Source: Paradevosia shaoguanensis
Lineage (GTDB): Bacteria; Pseudomonadota; Alphaproteobacteria; Rhizobiales; Devosiaceae
Direction: 5' to 3'
DNA length: 64,000 bases
Assembly: GCF_016801025.1 (NCBI RefSeq)
Contig: NZ_CP068983.1
Span: forward strand, 1,488,001 to 1,552,000
Positions 27,855-36,401 of this stretch are shown here, piece after piece. Under the pieces are notes generated by a model. The model ran no database searches. It was not told where the DNA came from and saw only the letters and a list, made by a program, of their open reading frames with translations. A program made the position numbers and the translations under genes. Within the stretch, counting starts at the first letter, position 1; each line of letters opens with the position of its first letter.

Positions 27855-27983
27855 AAGGTGTTAGCGCAGCGTTCCAACAGGGACTGAAAGACAGTCCGGT
27901 GCGGTCGACCCAAACCGGGGACCCAGGCCGGAGCTGCTCGACGAGTTTCGATGCGAACTCTGCCTCTCACGAGAGGTAGAACC
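27855..27983 (+). promoter_or_regulatory. Structured leader upstream of second cob operon, SD in a hairpin
   Basis: The 268-base gap between the CDF gene and cobH2 holds a structured leader. GGACTG-AAAGA-CAGTCC forms a perfect 6-bp hairpin at 27881-27897. Near the end (27959-27980), TCTGCCTCT pairs with AGAGGTAGA around a CACG loop, and this stem contains the AGAGG ribosome site of the next gene. CCGGTGCG and GCCGGAGCTGC recall parts of the cobalamin riboswitch core, but I see no full B12 box. Reading: a candidate metabolite-controlled translation switch, class unresolved. Confidence 0.5.
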
Positions 27984-28598
27984 ATGATCAATGCCGCCGA
28001 ACTCGCCGCCCAGCGGCGCGAAATGTTCGTGCACGCCGCCCAATTGGCGCACCTGCCCAAATCGCTCGATGCCGCCATCGTCGCCATGATCGAAGTGTGC
28101 GGCATGGTGGACCTGGTCGTGGATATCCGCGCCCATGCCGGGCTCGTGGCCGCCATCGATTCGGCATTGCTGGCCGGGCGCCCCGTGCTCTGCGACTGCG
28201 AGATGGTGCGCGAGGGTATCGATCCGGCAGTGGTCGGGGAGAGCCCGGTCATCTCCAAGCTCAACGATCCGGCGGTGCCGGACCTGGCCCTGACAATCGG
28301 CAACACGCGGTCGGCTGCGGCAGTGGACCTCTGGGGCGAGGCGCTCGGCGGCGCGATCGTCGTGGTGGGCAATGCGCCGACCGCGCTGTTCCGGCTTTAT
28401 GAATTGCTGGAGGCGGGCGCGCCGAGGCCGGCGGCGATCATCGGCATTCCGGTGGGGTTCGTCGGCGCGGCGGAGAGCAAGGCGCTTCTGGCCGAGGGCA
28501 TTGCGGACGTACCCTATCTTACGGTTCTGGGCCGGCGCGGCGGATCGGCCATGGCCAGCGCGGCGTTCAACGCCATTGCCGGAGGACTGATACGATGA
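27984..28598 (+). CDS. CobH/CbiC-like protein lacking the catalytic His (second copy)
   Basis: A 204-residue member of the precorrin-8X methylmutase family and first gene of the cobL-cobE-cobM operon. The middle and C-terminal parts are canonical: LLAGRPVLCDCEMV, TIGNTRSAAAVDLW, VGNAPTALFRLYELL, PVGFVGAAESKALL and GRRGGSAMASAA. The N-terminal IRDGxxIYxxSF motif is absent, and the catalytic position reads MIEVCGMVD, with Glu where CobH has His. It is thus the mirror image of the copy at 14503-15048. It may be a non-catalytic partner, a new enzyme, or form a mixed dimer with the first copy. Confidence 0.85.
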   Translation: MINAAELAAQRREMFVHAAQLAHLPKSLDAAIVAMIEVCGMVDLVVDIRAHAGLVAAIDSALLAGRPVLCDCEMVREGIDPAVVGESPVISKLNDPAVPDLALTIGNTRSAAAVDLWGEALGGAIVVVGNAPTALFRLYELLEAGAPRPAAIIGIPVGFVGAAESKALLAEGIADVPYLTVLGRRGGSAMASAAFNAIAGGLIR

Positions 28599-29797
28599 CG
28601 GCCTGGTTGCATGTGGTAGGCGTGGGCGAAGGCGGCGTGGCGCAATTGTCGCCGGCGGCGCGGGCGCTGGTGGCCAACGCGGTGACGGTACTCGGCCCCC
28701 CGCGCCTCCTCGCGGGGCTGGGCAGCAGCCAGACGCTGGTGCCCTGGGAAGCCCCGCTCGAACGGATGATCGAGCAGGTCAAGGCCCTGGAGGGTACGCC
28801 GACGGCGATCCTTGCCACGGGCGACCCCTCCTGGTTCGGGATCGGAGTGACGCTGTCACGGTTCCTGTCGGCCGAGGCCTTTGCCATTACCCCGCATCCA
28901 TCGGCATTTTCGCTGGCGGCGGCGCGGCTGCACTGGGCGCTGCAGAATGTCGCGACACTCTCGCTGCATGGGCGGGCGGATGCGGCTTTGCAGCCGCATA
29001 TCCTGCCCGGCAACCGCATCCTGGCGCTGACGACCGATCGGCATACGGTCGAGCGCGCGGCCAAGATGCTGGTGGCACGGGGCTATGAAGAAAGCCGGCT
29101 GATCGTGCTCGAGGAACTGGGCGGGCCTCGGGAGCGGATCACCAGCGCCCTGGCGCAGGATATCGACGTCTCAACGCTCGGGGACTTTTTGACGCTCGCC
29201 ATCGACTGCGTGGCCTCGCCCGGCGCGGCCTTGCTGCCGCCGGTGCCGGGGCTGCCGGAAGATGCCTTCGTGACCGACGGGCAGATCACCAAGCGCGAAG
29301 TACGGGCCGCGACCATCGCCAAGCTGGCGCCCTATCCCGGGGCGCTGCTCTGGGATGTCGGGGCCGGCTCGGGCTCGGTGGCGGTCGAGTGGATGCGGGC
29401 GGCGCGCGAGGCGCGGGCCATTGCCTTCGAACGCGAGGCACAACGGCGCACGATCATTGCCAGCAATGCGCTCAATCTCGGAGTGCCGGGCCTCGAAATC
29501 GTCGAGGGCGAGGCGCCGGACAGCCTCAAGGGCAAGGCGGCGCCCGATGCGGTGTTCCTGGGCGGAGACGTCGGCAACAGGCGGATTTTCGAGGCGGCCT
29601 GGGCGGCGTTGCGCCATGGCGGGCGGCTGGTGGCCAATTCGGTGACCCTCGAGGGCGAACGCGCGCTTTTCGAGCGGCAGAGCGAATTCGGCGGCGGGCT
29701 GGTGCGGCTCGAAATCTCCCAGCTCGACACGATCGGCGCGCATCGCGTGCTGCGCCCACGGCTGCCGGTGACGCAATGGTGGGTGGTCAAGCCATGA
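28595..29797 (+). CDS. cobL: Precorrin-6Y C5,15-methyltransferase (decarboxylating)
   Basis: CobL methylates C5 and C15 and removes the C12 acetate carboxyl, giving precorrin-8X. The 400-residue protein is the usual CbiE-CbiT fusion: residues 1-205 are a tetrapyrrole methylase (VVGVGEGGVAQLSPAARAL, ILATGDPSWFGIG), residues 225-400 a class I SAM methyltransferase (LLWDVGAGSGSVAVEWMR). Its ATG overlaps the previous stop (ATGA), and its own end overlaps cobE in the same way. Confidence 0.95.
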   Translation: MTAWLHVVGVGEGGVAQLSPAARALVANAVTVLGPPRLLAGLGSSQTLVPWEAPLERMIEQVKALEGTPTAILATGDPSWFGIGVTLSRFLSAEAFAITPHPSAFSLAAARLHWALQNVATLSLHGRADAALQPHILPGNRILALTTDRHTVERAAKMLVARGYEESRLIVLEELGGPRERITSALAQDIDVSTLGDFLTLAIDCVASPGAALLPPVPGLPEDAFVTDGQITKREVRAATIAKLAPYPGALLWDVGAGSGSVAVEWMRAAREARAIAFEREAQRRTIIASNALNLGVPGLEIVEGEAPDSLKGKAAPDAVFLGGDVGNRRIFEAAWAALRHGGRLVANSVTLEGERALFERQSEFGGGLVRLEISQLDTIGAHRVLRPRLPVTQWWVVKP

Positions 29798-30159
29798 GGC
29801 TGGTAGTGGGCGTAGGCCTCAACAGCAGGGCGGAAGCGAGCGAGGTGGTTCGGCTGATCGCAACGAGTCTCGAAGAGGCCGGGCTGGATGCCGGGGCGGT
29901 GGCGATCGTAGCCAGTTCAGAGCGCAAGGCAGGGAGCCCGGTGCTCGACGCTGTGGCTGGGCATTTCGGGGCTGAGCTGCGCTTCGTCGCCGATGCGGAT
30001 TTGCGGGCGGTCGAGATCGAGGAGCCATCGCAATTGGCACTCGCCAGTATCGGGCTCGAAAGCGTGGCGGAGGCGGCGGTGCGCAGCTTTGGTCGGCTGG
30101 TATTGGGCAAACGCAAATCGGCTAATGCCACCTGCGCCATCGGGAGTATTGCGCCATGA
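29794..30159 (+). CDS. cobE: CobE / CbiG C-terminal domain protein
   Basis: A 121-residue protein of the CobE/CbiG C-terminal family (VVGVGLNSRAEASEVVRLI at the N-terminus, SERKAGSPVLDAVAGHFG, and a SIGLESVAEAAVRSFG segment). CobE is conserved in aerobic cobalamin operons, but its precise role is not established; the CbiG equivalent opens the ring lactone in the anaerobic route. The missing CbiG N-terminal half appears fused to CobJ at 12.4-13.8 kb. It overlaps cobL and cobM at ATGA junctions. Confidence 0.88.
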   Translation: MRLVVGVGLNSRAEASEVVRLIATSLEEAGLDAGAVAIVASSERKAGSPVLDAVAGHFGAELRFVADADLRAVEIEEPSQLALASIGLESVAEAAVRSFGRLVLGKRKSANATCAIGSIAP

Positions 30160-30917
30160 CGGTCTATTTCATCGGCGCGGGGCCGGGCGCGGCGGATCTC
30201 ATTACCGTGCGGGGTCAGAAACTCATCGAGCGGTGCCCGGTCTGCCTTTATGCCGGGTCGCTGGTGCCGGCCGAGATCGTGGCTTCAGCGCCCGAGGGTG
30301 CGCTGGTGCGCGATACGGCGGAAATGCATCTCGACGAGATCATCGGCGAGATGGTGGCCGCCCATACGCGCGGGCAGGATGTGGCGCGGGTGCACTCGGG
30401 CGACCCCTCGCTTTATGGCGCCATTGCCGAGCAGATGCGGCGGCTCGATGCCCTGGGGATCGGCTACGAGGTGGTACCGGGAGTGCCGGCCTTTGCCGGG
30501 GCGGCAGCGAGCCTGGCTACGGAGCTGACGCTTCCCGACGTTTCACAGACCGTGATCCTGACGCGCGTTTCGAGCGGGGCTTCGCCCATGCCGGAAAGCG
30601 AGAGCCTGGAGGTGCTGGCGCGCTCGAAGGCGACGCTGGCGCTGCACCTGGCCATCAAGAGCGCAGCAAGAATCGCCGAGACGCTGATCCCGCACTATGG
30701 GGACGATTGCCCGGTGGTGGTGGTCTATCGCGCCACCTGGCCGGACGAGAAGATCATCGTGACGACGCTGGGCGACATGGTCGAGCGGCTGAACGCCGAA
30801 TCCATCCGCCGGACGGCGCTGATCTTCGTGGGGCGGGTGTTCGGGCCGGCGCATTTCCGCAATAGCCGCCTCTACGAGGCCGGCTTCAGCCACTACCGGC
30901 GCGAGGCTTCCGAATGA
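30156..30917 (+). CDS. cobM: Precorrin-4 C11-methyltransferase
   Basis: CobM adds the C11 methyl group to precorrin-4 from SAM. The 253-residue tetrapyrrole methylase has VYFIGAGPGAADLITVRGQ, the Cys-containing ERCPVCLYAGSLVP, VARVHSGDPSLYGAIAEQ, and VVVVYRATWPDEKI. It is the last gene of the operon beginning at 27984. Its last 25 bases overlap the convergent cobK. Confidence 0.95.
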   Translation: MTVYFIGAGPGAADLITVRGQKLIERCPVCLYAGSLVPAEIVASAPEGALVRDTAEMHLDEIIGEMVAAHTRGQDVARVHSGDPSLYGAIAEQMRRLDALGIGYEVVPGVPAFAGAAASLATELTLPDVSQTVILTRVSSGASPMPESESLEVLARSKATLALHLAIKSAARIAETLIPHYGDDCPVVVVYRATWPDEKIIVTTLGDMVERLNAESIRRTALIFVGRVFGPAHFRNSRLYEAGFSHYRREASE

Positions 30918-31630
30918 AGCGCGGCAAGGGCCTCTTGGACGGTCCCGACCTCGTGGGCCGGACCATAGGCGGGGCGGTCGATCATGACGACCGCGATGCC
31001 GAGGTCGCGCGCTGCATCGAGCTTGGCGGCCGTCTGGCTGCCGCCCGAATTCTTGCTGACGAGATGGGTGACGGCCTCGCGCTGCATGAGCGCCGTTTCG
31101 CCTGCGAGCGTATAGGGCGGGCGATCGAGCAGCAGGTTCGCATGGGCCGGCATGGCCTCGGCGGGGGGCTCGATGACGCGGACGAGGAAGGTGCAATCGT
31201 CGCGTTCGAGGAAGGTCTTGAGGCCGGTATGACCGGTACTGAGCAGAGCGCGGGCGCCGGATGGCAGCAGCGCTGCGGCAGCTTCGGTCGAGGCGGCGCG
31301 CAGCCAGGGGGCATCGGCGGGTTCGGGCCATTCGGGGCGCATGAGGCGCAGGAGCGGTATGCCGGTCGACTGGCTGGCCGCCACGGCATTGATGGAGATG
31401 AGCCCGGCATAGGGATGGGTGGCATCGACGAGGTAATCGAAGCTTCCGGCCCTGAGATAGGCGCAAAGGCCAGGAATGCCGCCGAAGCCGCCGACGCGGA
31501 GGCCACCATTAGGGAGCTTGGGGTCGCTGGTGCGGCCGGCGAGCGAGGTGGTGACCGCGTGGCCCGCTTCGACCAGCGCGCCTGCCAGGGCACGGGCTTC
31601 GCCTGTACCGCCGAGGATGAGGATGCGCAT
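30893..31630 (-). CDS. cobK: Precorrin-6A reductase
   Basis: CobK reduces precorrin-6A to precorrin-6B with NADPH. The 245-residue protein has the Rossmann-like start ILILGGTGEARALAGAL, the substrate loop YLVDATHPYAGLIS, LLSTGHTGLKTF, and THLVSKNSGGSQTAAKLDAA. It lies 3 bases after cbiD in a two-gene minus-strand unit and overlaps cobM tail to tail. Confidence 0.95.
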   Translation of the reverse strand: MRILILGGTGEARALAGALVEAGHAVTTSLAGRTSDPKLPNGGLRVGGFGGIPGLCAYLRAGSFDYLVDATHPYAGLISINAVAASQSTGIPLLRLMRPEWPEPADAPWLRAASTEAAAALLPSGARALLSTGHTGLKTFLERDDCTFLVRVIEPPAEAMPAHANLLLDRPPYTLAGETALMQREAVTHLVSKNSGGSQTAAKLDAARDLGIAVVMIDRPAYGPAHEVGTVQEALAALHSEASRR

Positions 31631-31633
31631 GGC

Positions 31634-32734
31634 CTAGCCGCTTTCCCCCACGATCTTGCCGGCGCGATCGACGACGAGAACGTCGACCCGCACGCTGGGG
31701 CCGGCGACGGCCTGGGCAGCATCGCGCGCATTGCGGGCAACGGCATCGGCCAGCGGCAGGTCGGCGGCCTCGGCCAGTTGCAGGACTTCGTTGGCGGTGT
31801 TGGCGACGCGGGCATGGCCGACGAGATCGGCGTTGGCGCCGAGGGTTTCGAGGATGCGGGCCAGGGCGTCGAGATCGACGGTGCCGCGAGCGGAATGGAG
31901 ATCCATGGCGCCCTGCGCGAGCTTGGAGAGCTTGGCGAAGCCGCCGGCAATGGTGAGACGCGGGACTGGATGGGCCTTGATGTATTTGAGGAGGCCACCG
32001 ACGAAATCACCCATATCGAGGAAAGCCTCGATGGGGAGATCGAGCCGCGCCATGGCGGCCTTTTCGGAGGTGTCGCCGGTGGAGCCGACGACGTGGGTGA
32101 GCCCCAGCGCGCGGGATACGTCGATGCCGCGATGCATCGAGGCGATCCAGGCGGAGCAGGAATAGGGGATGACGATGCCCGTCGTACCCAGGATCGAGAG
32201 ACCCCCAAGGATGCCGAGACGCGGATTCCAGGTTTTCTGCGCGATGCGTTCGCCATCGCGTACCGAGATGGTGACGGCGAAATCGGGGGCGATGCCGTGA
32301 GTCTGGGCGATCGTCTCGACCACTTCGCGCATCATCCGGCGCGGTACGGGATTGATGGCGGGCTCGCCCACGGCCAGCGGCAGGCCGGGCTTGGTCACGG
32401 TGCCGACGCCGGACCCGGCACGGAAGGTGACGCCGCTACCGGCGGCGGCCGGCTCGATGCGGGCGGTGATGAGCGCGCCGTGTGTGACATCGGGATCGTC
32501 GCCCGCGTCCTTGATGATCGAGGCTTCGGCAAAGCCTTGCCCCAGATGCTCGCCCGCGAGGGCGAAAGCCGGTTGCTGGCCGCCCGGCAGGGTGATGGTG
32601 ACAGGGTCTTCGAACTGGCCATCAAGCAGCGCGACCAGCGCCGAGCGGGTGGCGGCGGTGGCGCAGGCGCCCGTCGTCCAGCCGCGCCGCAGGGGCGTGC
32701 CGTCTTCGCGCGTCTCGGGTTCCGTCTCGCTCAT
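31634..32734 (-). CDS. cbiD: Cobalt-precorrin-5B C1-methyltransferase type protein
   Basis: A 366-residue CbiD protein. CbiD methylates C1 and removes the extruded acyl group in the anaerobic route; the aerobic equivalent CobF is not seen here, and CbiD is used in its place in many alphaproteobacteria. Signatures: LRRGWTTGACATAATRSAL at the start, GDDPDVTHGALI, PAINPVPRRMM, TGIVIPYSCSAW, and VVGSTGD. It heads a cbiD-cobK unit divergent from cobA, with 47 bases between starts. Confidence 0.93.
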   Translation of the reverse strand: MSETEPETREDGTPLRRGWTTGACATAATRSALVALLDGQFEDPVTITLPGGQQPAFALAGEHLGQGFAEASIIKDAGDDPDVTHGALITARIEPAAAGSGVTFRAGSGVGTVTKPGLPLAVGEPAINPVPRRMMREVVETIAQTHGIAPDFAVTISVRDGERIAQKTWNPRLGILGGLSILGTTGIVIPYSCSAWIASMHRGIDVSRALGLTHVVGSTGDTSEKAAMARLDLPIEAFLDMGDFVGGLLKYIKAHPVPRLTIAGGFAKLSKLAQGAMDLHSARGTVDLDALARILETLGANADLVGHARVANTANEVLQLAEAADLPLADAVARNARDAAQAVAGPSVRVDVLVVDRAGKIVGESG

Positions 32735-32781
32735 AAGGCCGATCTATACGCGGGCAAAGGCCAATCGAACAGGGGCGCAGC

Positions 32782-33585
32782 ATGACCGGTTTCGCAAAGC
32801 TCGATGGGCTCGACTTTCCGCAGTTCGACCCCGGCACGGTGTGGCTGGTGGGCGCGGGGCCCGGCGCGCCGGGGCTGCTGGCGCTGCTCGGCTACCACGC
32901 GCTGGCGCAGGCCGATGCCATCGTCTACGACGCGCTGGTCAACCCGATGCTGCTCGACATGGCGCGGCCGGAGGCCGAGCGCATCCCTGCCGGCAAGCGG
33001 GGCGGCAAGCCATCGCCCAGGCAGGCGGATATTTCCGATACGCTGGTGGCGCTGGCGCGCGAGGGCAAACGCGTGCTGCGGCTCAAGGGCGGCGATCCCT
33101 TCATGTTCGGGCGCGGCGGGGAAGAGGCGGGCGTGCTGTTCCGCGCGGGGATCCGGTTCCGCGTGGTGCCGGGAATTTCCTCGGGGCTGGGCGGCCTCGC
33201 CTATGCCGGCATTCCGGTGACGCATCGGGACGCCAACCATTCGGTGCTGTTCCTGACCGGCCACGACGAAACCGGGGACGTGACGGCGCTGGATTGGGAC
33301 GCCATCCACCGGGCGGCCCCGGTGCTGGTGATGTTCATGTCGGTCAAGCACCTCTCCACCATCACCGCGCGGCTGATGGCGGCGGGTCGGCCGGCGGGCG
33401 AGAGCGTGGCCATCGTCTCCAATGCCGCTCTGCCGCAGCAAAGCGTGATCGAAACCACGCTGGGGGCGGTGGCGGGGCTCGGCGAGATCGCGACGCCGGC
33501 CATCGTCGTCGTGGGACCGGCGAGCCGGCACCGGGCAATGCTCGACTGGTATGCGGGCGACTTGCGGGAGAACCCGCTTGGCTAA
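32782..33585 (+). CDS. cobA: Uroporphyrinogen-III C-methyltransferase
   Basis: CobA methylates uroporphyrinogen III at C2 and C7 to precorrin-2, committing tetrapyrrole flux to cobalamin or siroheme. The 267-residue SUMT protein has TVWLVGAGPGAPGLLALLGY, DAIVYDALVNP, RVLRLKGGDPFMFGRGGEE, VVPGISSGLGG and the PVTHRDANHS loop. It opens the plus-strand run cobA-cobB, then cobQ-cobD. The 47-base divergent region to cbiD must hold both promoters. Confidence 0.95.
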   Translation: MTGFAKLDGLDFPQFDPGTVWLVGAGPGAPGLLALLGYHALAQADAIVYDALVNPMLLDMARPEAERIPAGKRGGKPSPRQADISDTLVALAREGKRVLRLKGGDPFMFGRGGEEAGVLFRAGIRFRVVPGISSGLGGLAYAGIPVTHRDANHSVLFLTGHDETGDVTALDWDAIHRAAPVLVMFMSVKHLSTITARLMAAGRPAGESVAIVSNAALPQQSVIETTLGAVAGLGEIATPAIVVVGPASRHRAMLDWYAGDLRENPLG

Positions 33586-34858
33586 GGGATTTGTCATCGG
33601 CGCGCCGCGCTCGGGATCGGGCAAGACGACGCTGACGCTGGGGCTGGTGGCGGCGTTGCGCAAGCGGGGGCATAGCGTACAGGCGGCCAAGACAGGGCCG
33701 GACTATATCGACACCAGCATCCTGACCCGGGTGGCCGGGCGCGCGGCGGTGAATCTCGACCCCTGGGCCATGGGACGCGAGAGGTTGCGGGCGCTGGCGG
33801 CGACCGAGGCCGAACTGCTGGTGGTCGAGGGCGTGATGGGGCTTTTCGACGGGGCGGTAGACGGCACCGGCTCGACGGGGGACCTCGCGGCGGAGCTAGG
33901 ACTGCCGGTGATCCTCGTGATCGATGCGGAAAAGCAGGCGCAATCCATCGCGCCGCTGGCCGCAGGCTTCGCCAATTGGCGACCGGACGTGCGGGTGGCC
34001 GGGGTGATCGTCAATCGCGTCGCGACGCAGCGGCACGAAACCATGCTGCGGCGGGCGCTGGAGGCGACCGGCCTGCGCTGGCTGGGCGCCATGCCCCGCC
34101 GCGAGGGGCTGGTGCTGCCGGAGCGGCATCTGGGGCTGGTGCTGCCGGACGAAGTGGCCGGGTTCGATGCGGTGGTGGCAGAGGCGGCGCGAGCGGCCAC
34201 GGACTATCTCGATCTTGGAGGACTGCTCGAGCTGGCGGGTGCCGTGCCGGAGAGCGGGCAGCCGAAGCGGCTGCCGCCATTGGGCCAGCGGATCGCAATA
34301 GCGCGGGACGAGGCCTTTGCGTTTCTCTACGCGCATTTTCTGGCGGACTGGCGAGCGGCCGGGGCCGAGATCTCGTTCTTCTCGCCGCTGGCCGATGAGG
34401 CGCCCGACGCCAATGCCGATGCAGTCTTTTTGCCCGGTGGCTATCCGGAGCTTCATGGCGGGCGGCTGGCGGCAGCGGGGCGGTTTCATGCCGGCCTGCG
34501 GGCGGCACGGGATCGTGGGGCTCTGATCTATGGCGAGTGCGGCGGCTTCATGGTGCTGGGGCGCAGCCTGACGGACAAGGCCGGCGTCACACACGCGATG
34601 AGCGGTCTGCTACCGGTGGAAACCAATATCGATCGGCCACGGCGGCAGCTCGGCTATCGCCGGCTGGCGCACAAAAGCCCCCTGCCCTGGCCGGAGCGGC
34701 TGTTCGGGCACGAATTCCACTATTCCACCGCGCGCATCTTCGATGCGCCGCCGCTCTTTGCCGCCAATGACGCGGCGGGAGAGCCGCAGCCGGAAATGGG
34801 CGTGCAGGTGGGGCGGGTGCTGGGGTCTTATGCGCATGTGATCGACGGGGGCTGGTGA
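33578..34858 (+). CDS. cobB: Hydrogenobyrinate a,c-diamide synthase
   Basis: CobB amidates the a and c acetates of hydrogenobyrinate using glutamine and ATP. The 426-residue protein has the N-terminal synthetase with P-loop GAPRSGSGKTTLTLG and QAAKTGPDYIDTSI, then a glutamine amidotransferase domain with the nucleophile Cys in YGECGGFMVLGRS and FGHEFHYST near the end. The start is a TTG at 33578, seven bases after GGGAG and overlapping the cobA stop by 8 bases; an earlier ATG at 33551 would extend into cobA. Confidence 0.94.
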   Translation: MAKGFVIGAPRSGSGKTTLTLGLVAALRKRGHSVQAAKTGPDYIDTSILTRVAGRAAVNLDPWAMGRERLRALAATEAELLVVEGVMGLFDGAVDGTGSTGDLAAELGLPVILVIDAEKQAQSIAPLAAGFANWRPDVRVAGVIVNRVATQRHETMLRRALEATGLRWLGAMPRREGLVLPERHLGLVLPDEVAGFDAVVAEAARAATDYLDLGGLLELAGAVPESGQPKRLPPLGQRIAIARDEAFAFLYAHFLADWRAAGAEISFFSPLADEAPDANADAVFLPGGYPELHGGRLAAAGRFHAGLRAARDRGALIYGECGGFMVLGRSLTDKAGVTHAMSGLLPVETNIDRPRRQLGYRRLAHKSPLPWPERLFGHEFHYSTARIFDAPPLFAANDAAGEPQPEMGVQVGRVLGSYAHVIDGGW

Positions 34859-34924
34859 GGGCCTCACGTCCGAGCGCAGCATGAGCCCCTTTCCCGTGTC
34901 GGCGAAGATCGCTAAACCGGCTGC

Positions 34925-36385
34925 ATGACAGCCAAGGCCTTGATGTTCATGGGGACGGGTTCGGACGTCGGCAAGTCGCTGATCGTTGCCGGGCTTTGTC
35001 GCGCGCTTGCCAATCGCGGGCTGCGCGTGGCCCCGTTCAAGCCACAGAACATGTCCAACAACGCTGCGGTGACCGAAGATGGCGGCGAGATCGGGCGGGC
35101 GCAGGCCTTGCAGGCGCGCGCAGCGCGGCGACCGGCGGTGACGGCGATGAACCCGGTGCTGCTCAAGCCCGAGCAGGAGACCGGAGCGCAGCTGGTGGTG
35201 CGAGGCCAGAGGCGGGGCTCGCTTTCGGCGCGCGCCTATTTCGCCACCCGCGCCGCGCTGATGCCCGATGTGCTGGCCGCTTTCGACGAATTGGCGGCCG
35301 ATGCTGATTTCGTGCTGGTCGAAGGGGCCGGCAGCGCCTCAGAGGTGAACCTTCGGGCCAACGACATCGCCAATTTCGGCTTTGCGCAGGCGGCGAAAGT
35401 GCCGGTGGTGCTGATCGGGGATATCCATCGCGGCGGGGTCATCGCCTCGCTGGTGGGGACGTTCCACGTGGTGGCGCCCGAGGACGCGCAGCTAATCGCA
35501 GCCACGCTCATCAACCGTTTCCAGGGCGATACGTCGCTCTTCGACGAAGGCAAGGCCTTCATTGCGGACAAGACCGGCGTGCCGTGCCTGGGGCCGGTAC
35601 CCTATTTCCCCGATGCGGGGAAGCTGCCGGCCGAGGATGTGCTGGCGCTCGAGCAGGAGACGCGCGGGCATGACGGGCCGTTCGTGGTTTCGGTGCTGCG
35701 GCTGCCGCGCATCGCCAATTTCGACGATCTCGACCCGCTCAAGAGCGAACCGGGCCTTAAGCTCGTGATCGTGCAGCCGGGCGAGGCGATCCCGGTCGAG
35801 AGCGACCTCGTCATCATTCCGGGCTCCAAGGCCACGCGCGCCGATCTCGAAGCGCTACGGCGCAATGGCTGGGATGTGGGGCTGCGCGCCCATCATTATG
35901 CGGGCGGACGGATCCTGGGCATTTGCGGCGGCTACCAGATGCTGGGCCGCTCGATCGCCGATCCCGACGGCATCGAGGGCGAGCCCGGGATCAGTCGCGG
36001 GCTGGGGCTAATCGATGTCGAGACCATGCTGGAGCCGGTCAAGCAATTGCGGCTGGAGCGGGCGGTGCATGCCGATACCGGGGAGGCTGTCGCCGGCTAC
36101 CACATGCATATGGGCGTGACGCACGGACCCGATCGCGACCGGCCGTTCGCGCGGGTCGAGGGCGAGCCCGAGGGGGCCATTTCGACCGATGGACGGGTGA
36201 TGGGCACCTATCTCCACGGGCTCTTCGCCGCCGACGGCTTCCGGGCGGCGTTTCTTGCAAGCCTGGGCGCGCGCGATACCGGCGGCACGGCCTATGAGGC
36301 GGGCGTCGAGGCCGTGCTCGACGCGCTGGCGCGCCATCTCGAGGCTCATCTCGATCTCGACGCGCTCATGGCGCTGGCCCGGTAA
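34925..36385 (+). CDS. cobQ: Cobyric acid synthase
   Basis: CobQ performs four glutamine-dependent amidations on adenosylcobyrinate a,c-diamide. The 486-residue protein begins with the DTBS-like ATP site ([18 protein letters not shown] and [13 protein letters not shown]) and ends with a class I glutamine amidotransferase: Cys in [14 protein letters not shown], and His-containing VAGYHMHMG and GTYLHGLF. It lies 66 bases after cobB and 16 bases before cobD, so one transcript is likely. Confidence 0.96.
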   Translation: MTAKALMFMGTGSDVGKSLIVAGLCRALANRGLRVAPFKPQNMSNNAAVTEDGGEIGRAQALQARAARRPAVTAMNPVLLKPEQETGAQLVVRGQRRGSLSARAYFATRAALMPDVLAAFDELAADADFVLVEGAGSASEVNLRANDIANFGFAQAAKVPVVLIGDIHRGGVIASLVGTFHVVAPEDAQLIAATLINRFQGDTSLFDEGKAFIADKTGVPCLGPVPYFPDAGKLPAEDVLALEQETRGHDGPFVVSVLRLPRIANFDDLDPLKSEPGLKLVIVQPGEAIPVESDLVIIPGSKATRADLEALRRNGWDVGLRAHHYAGGRILGICGGYQMLGRSIADPDGIEGEPGISRGLGLIDVETMLEPVKQLRLERAVHADTGEAVAGYHMHMGVTHGPDRDRPFARVEGEPEGAISTDGRVMGTYLHGLFAADGFRAAFLASLGARDTGGTAYEAGVEAVLDALARHLEAHLDLDALMALAR

Positions 36386-36401
36386 ACGAAGAGGCTGACC
36401 A

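Noticed and set aside
27700-27983. Calling the cob leader a standard cobalamin riboswitch
   Set aside because: Only short core-like pieces match; the B12 box and the CCCCCGCAACTG-like segment could not be found, so it is reported as an unresolved leader.
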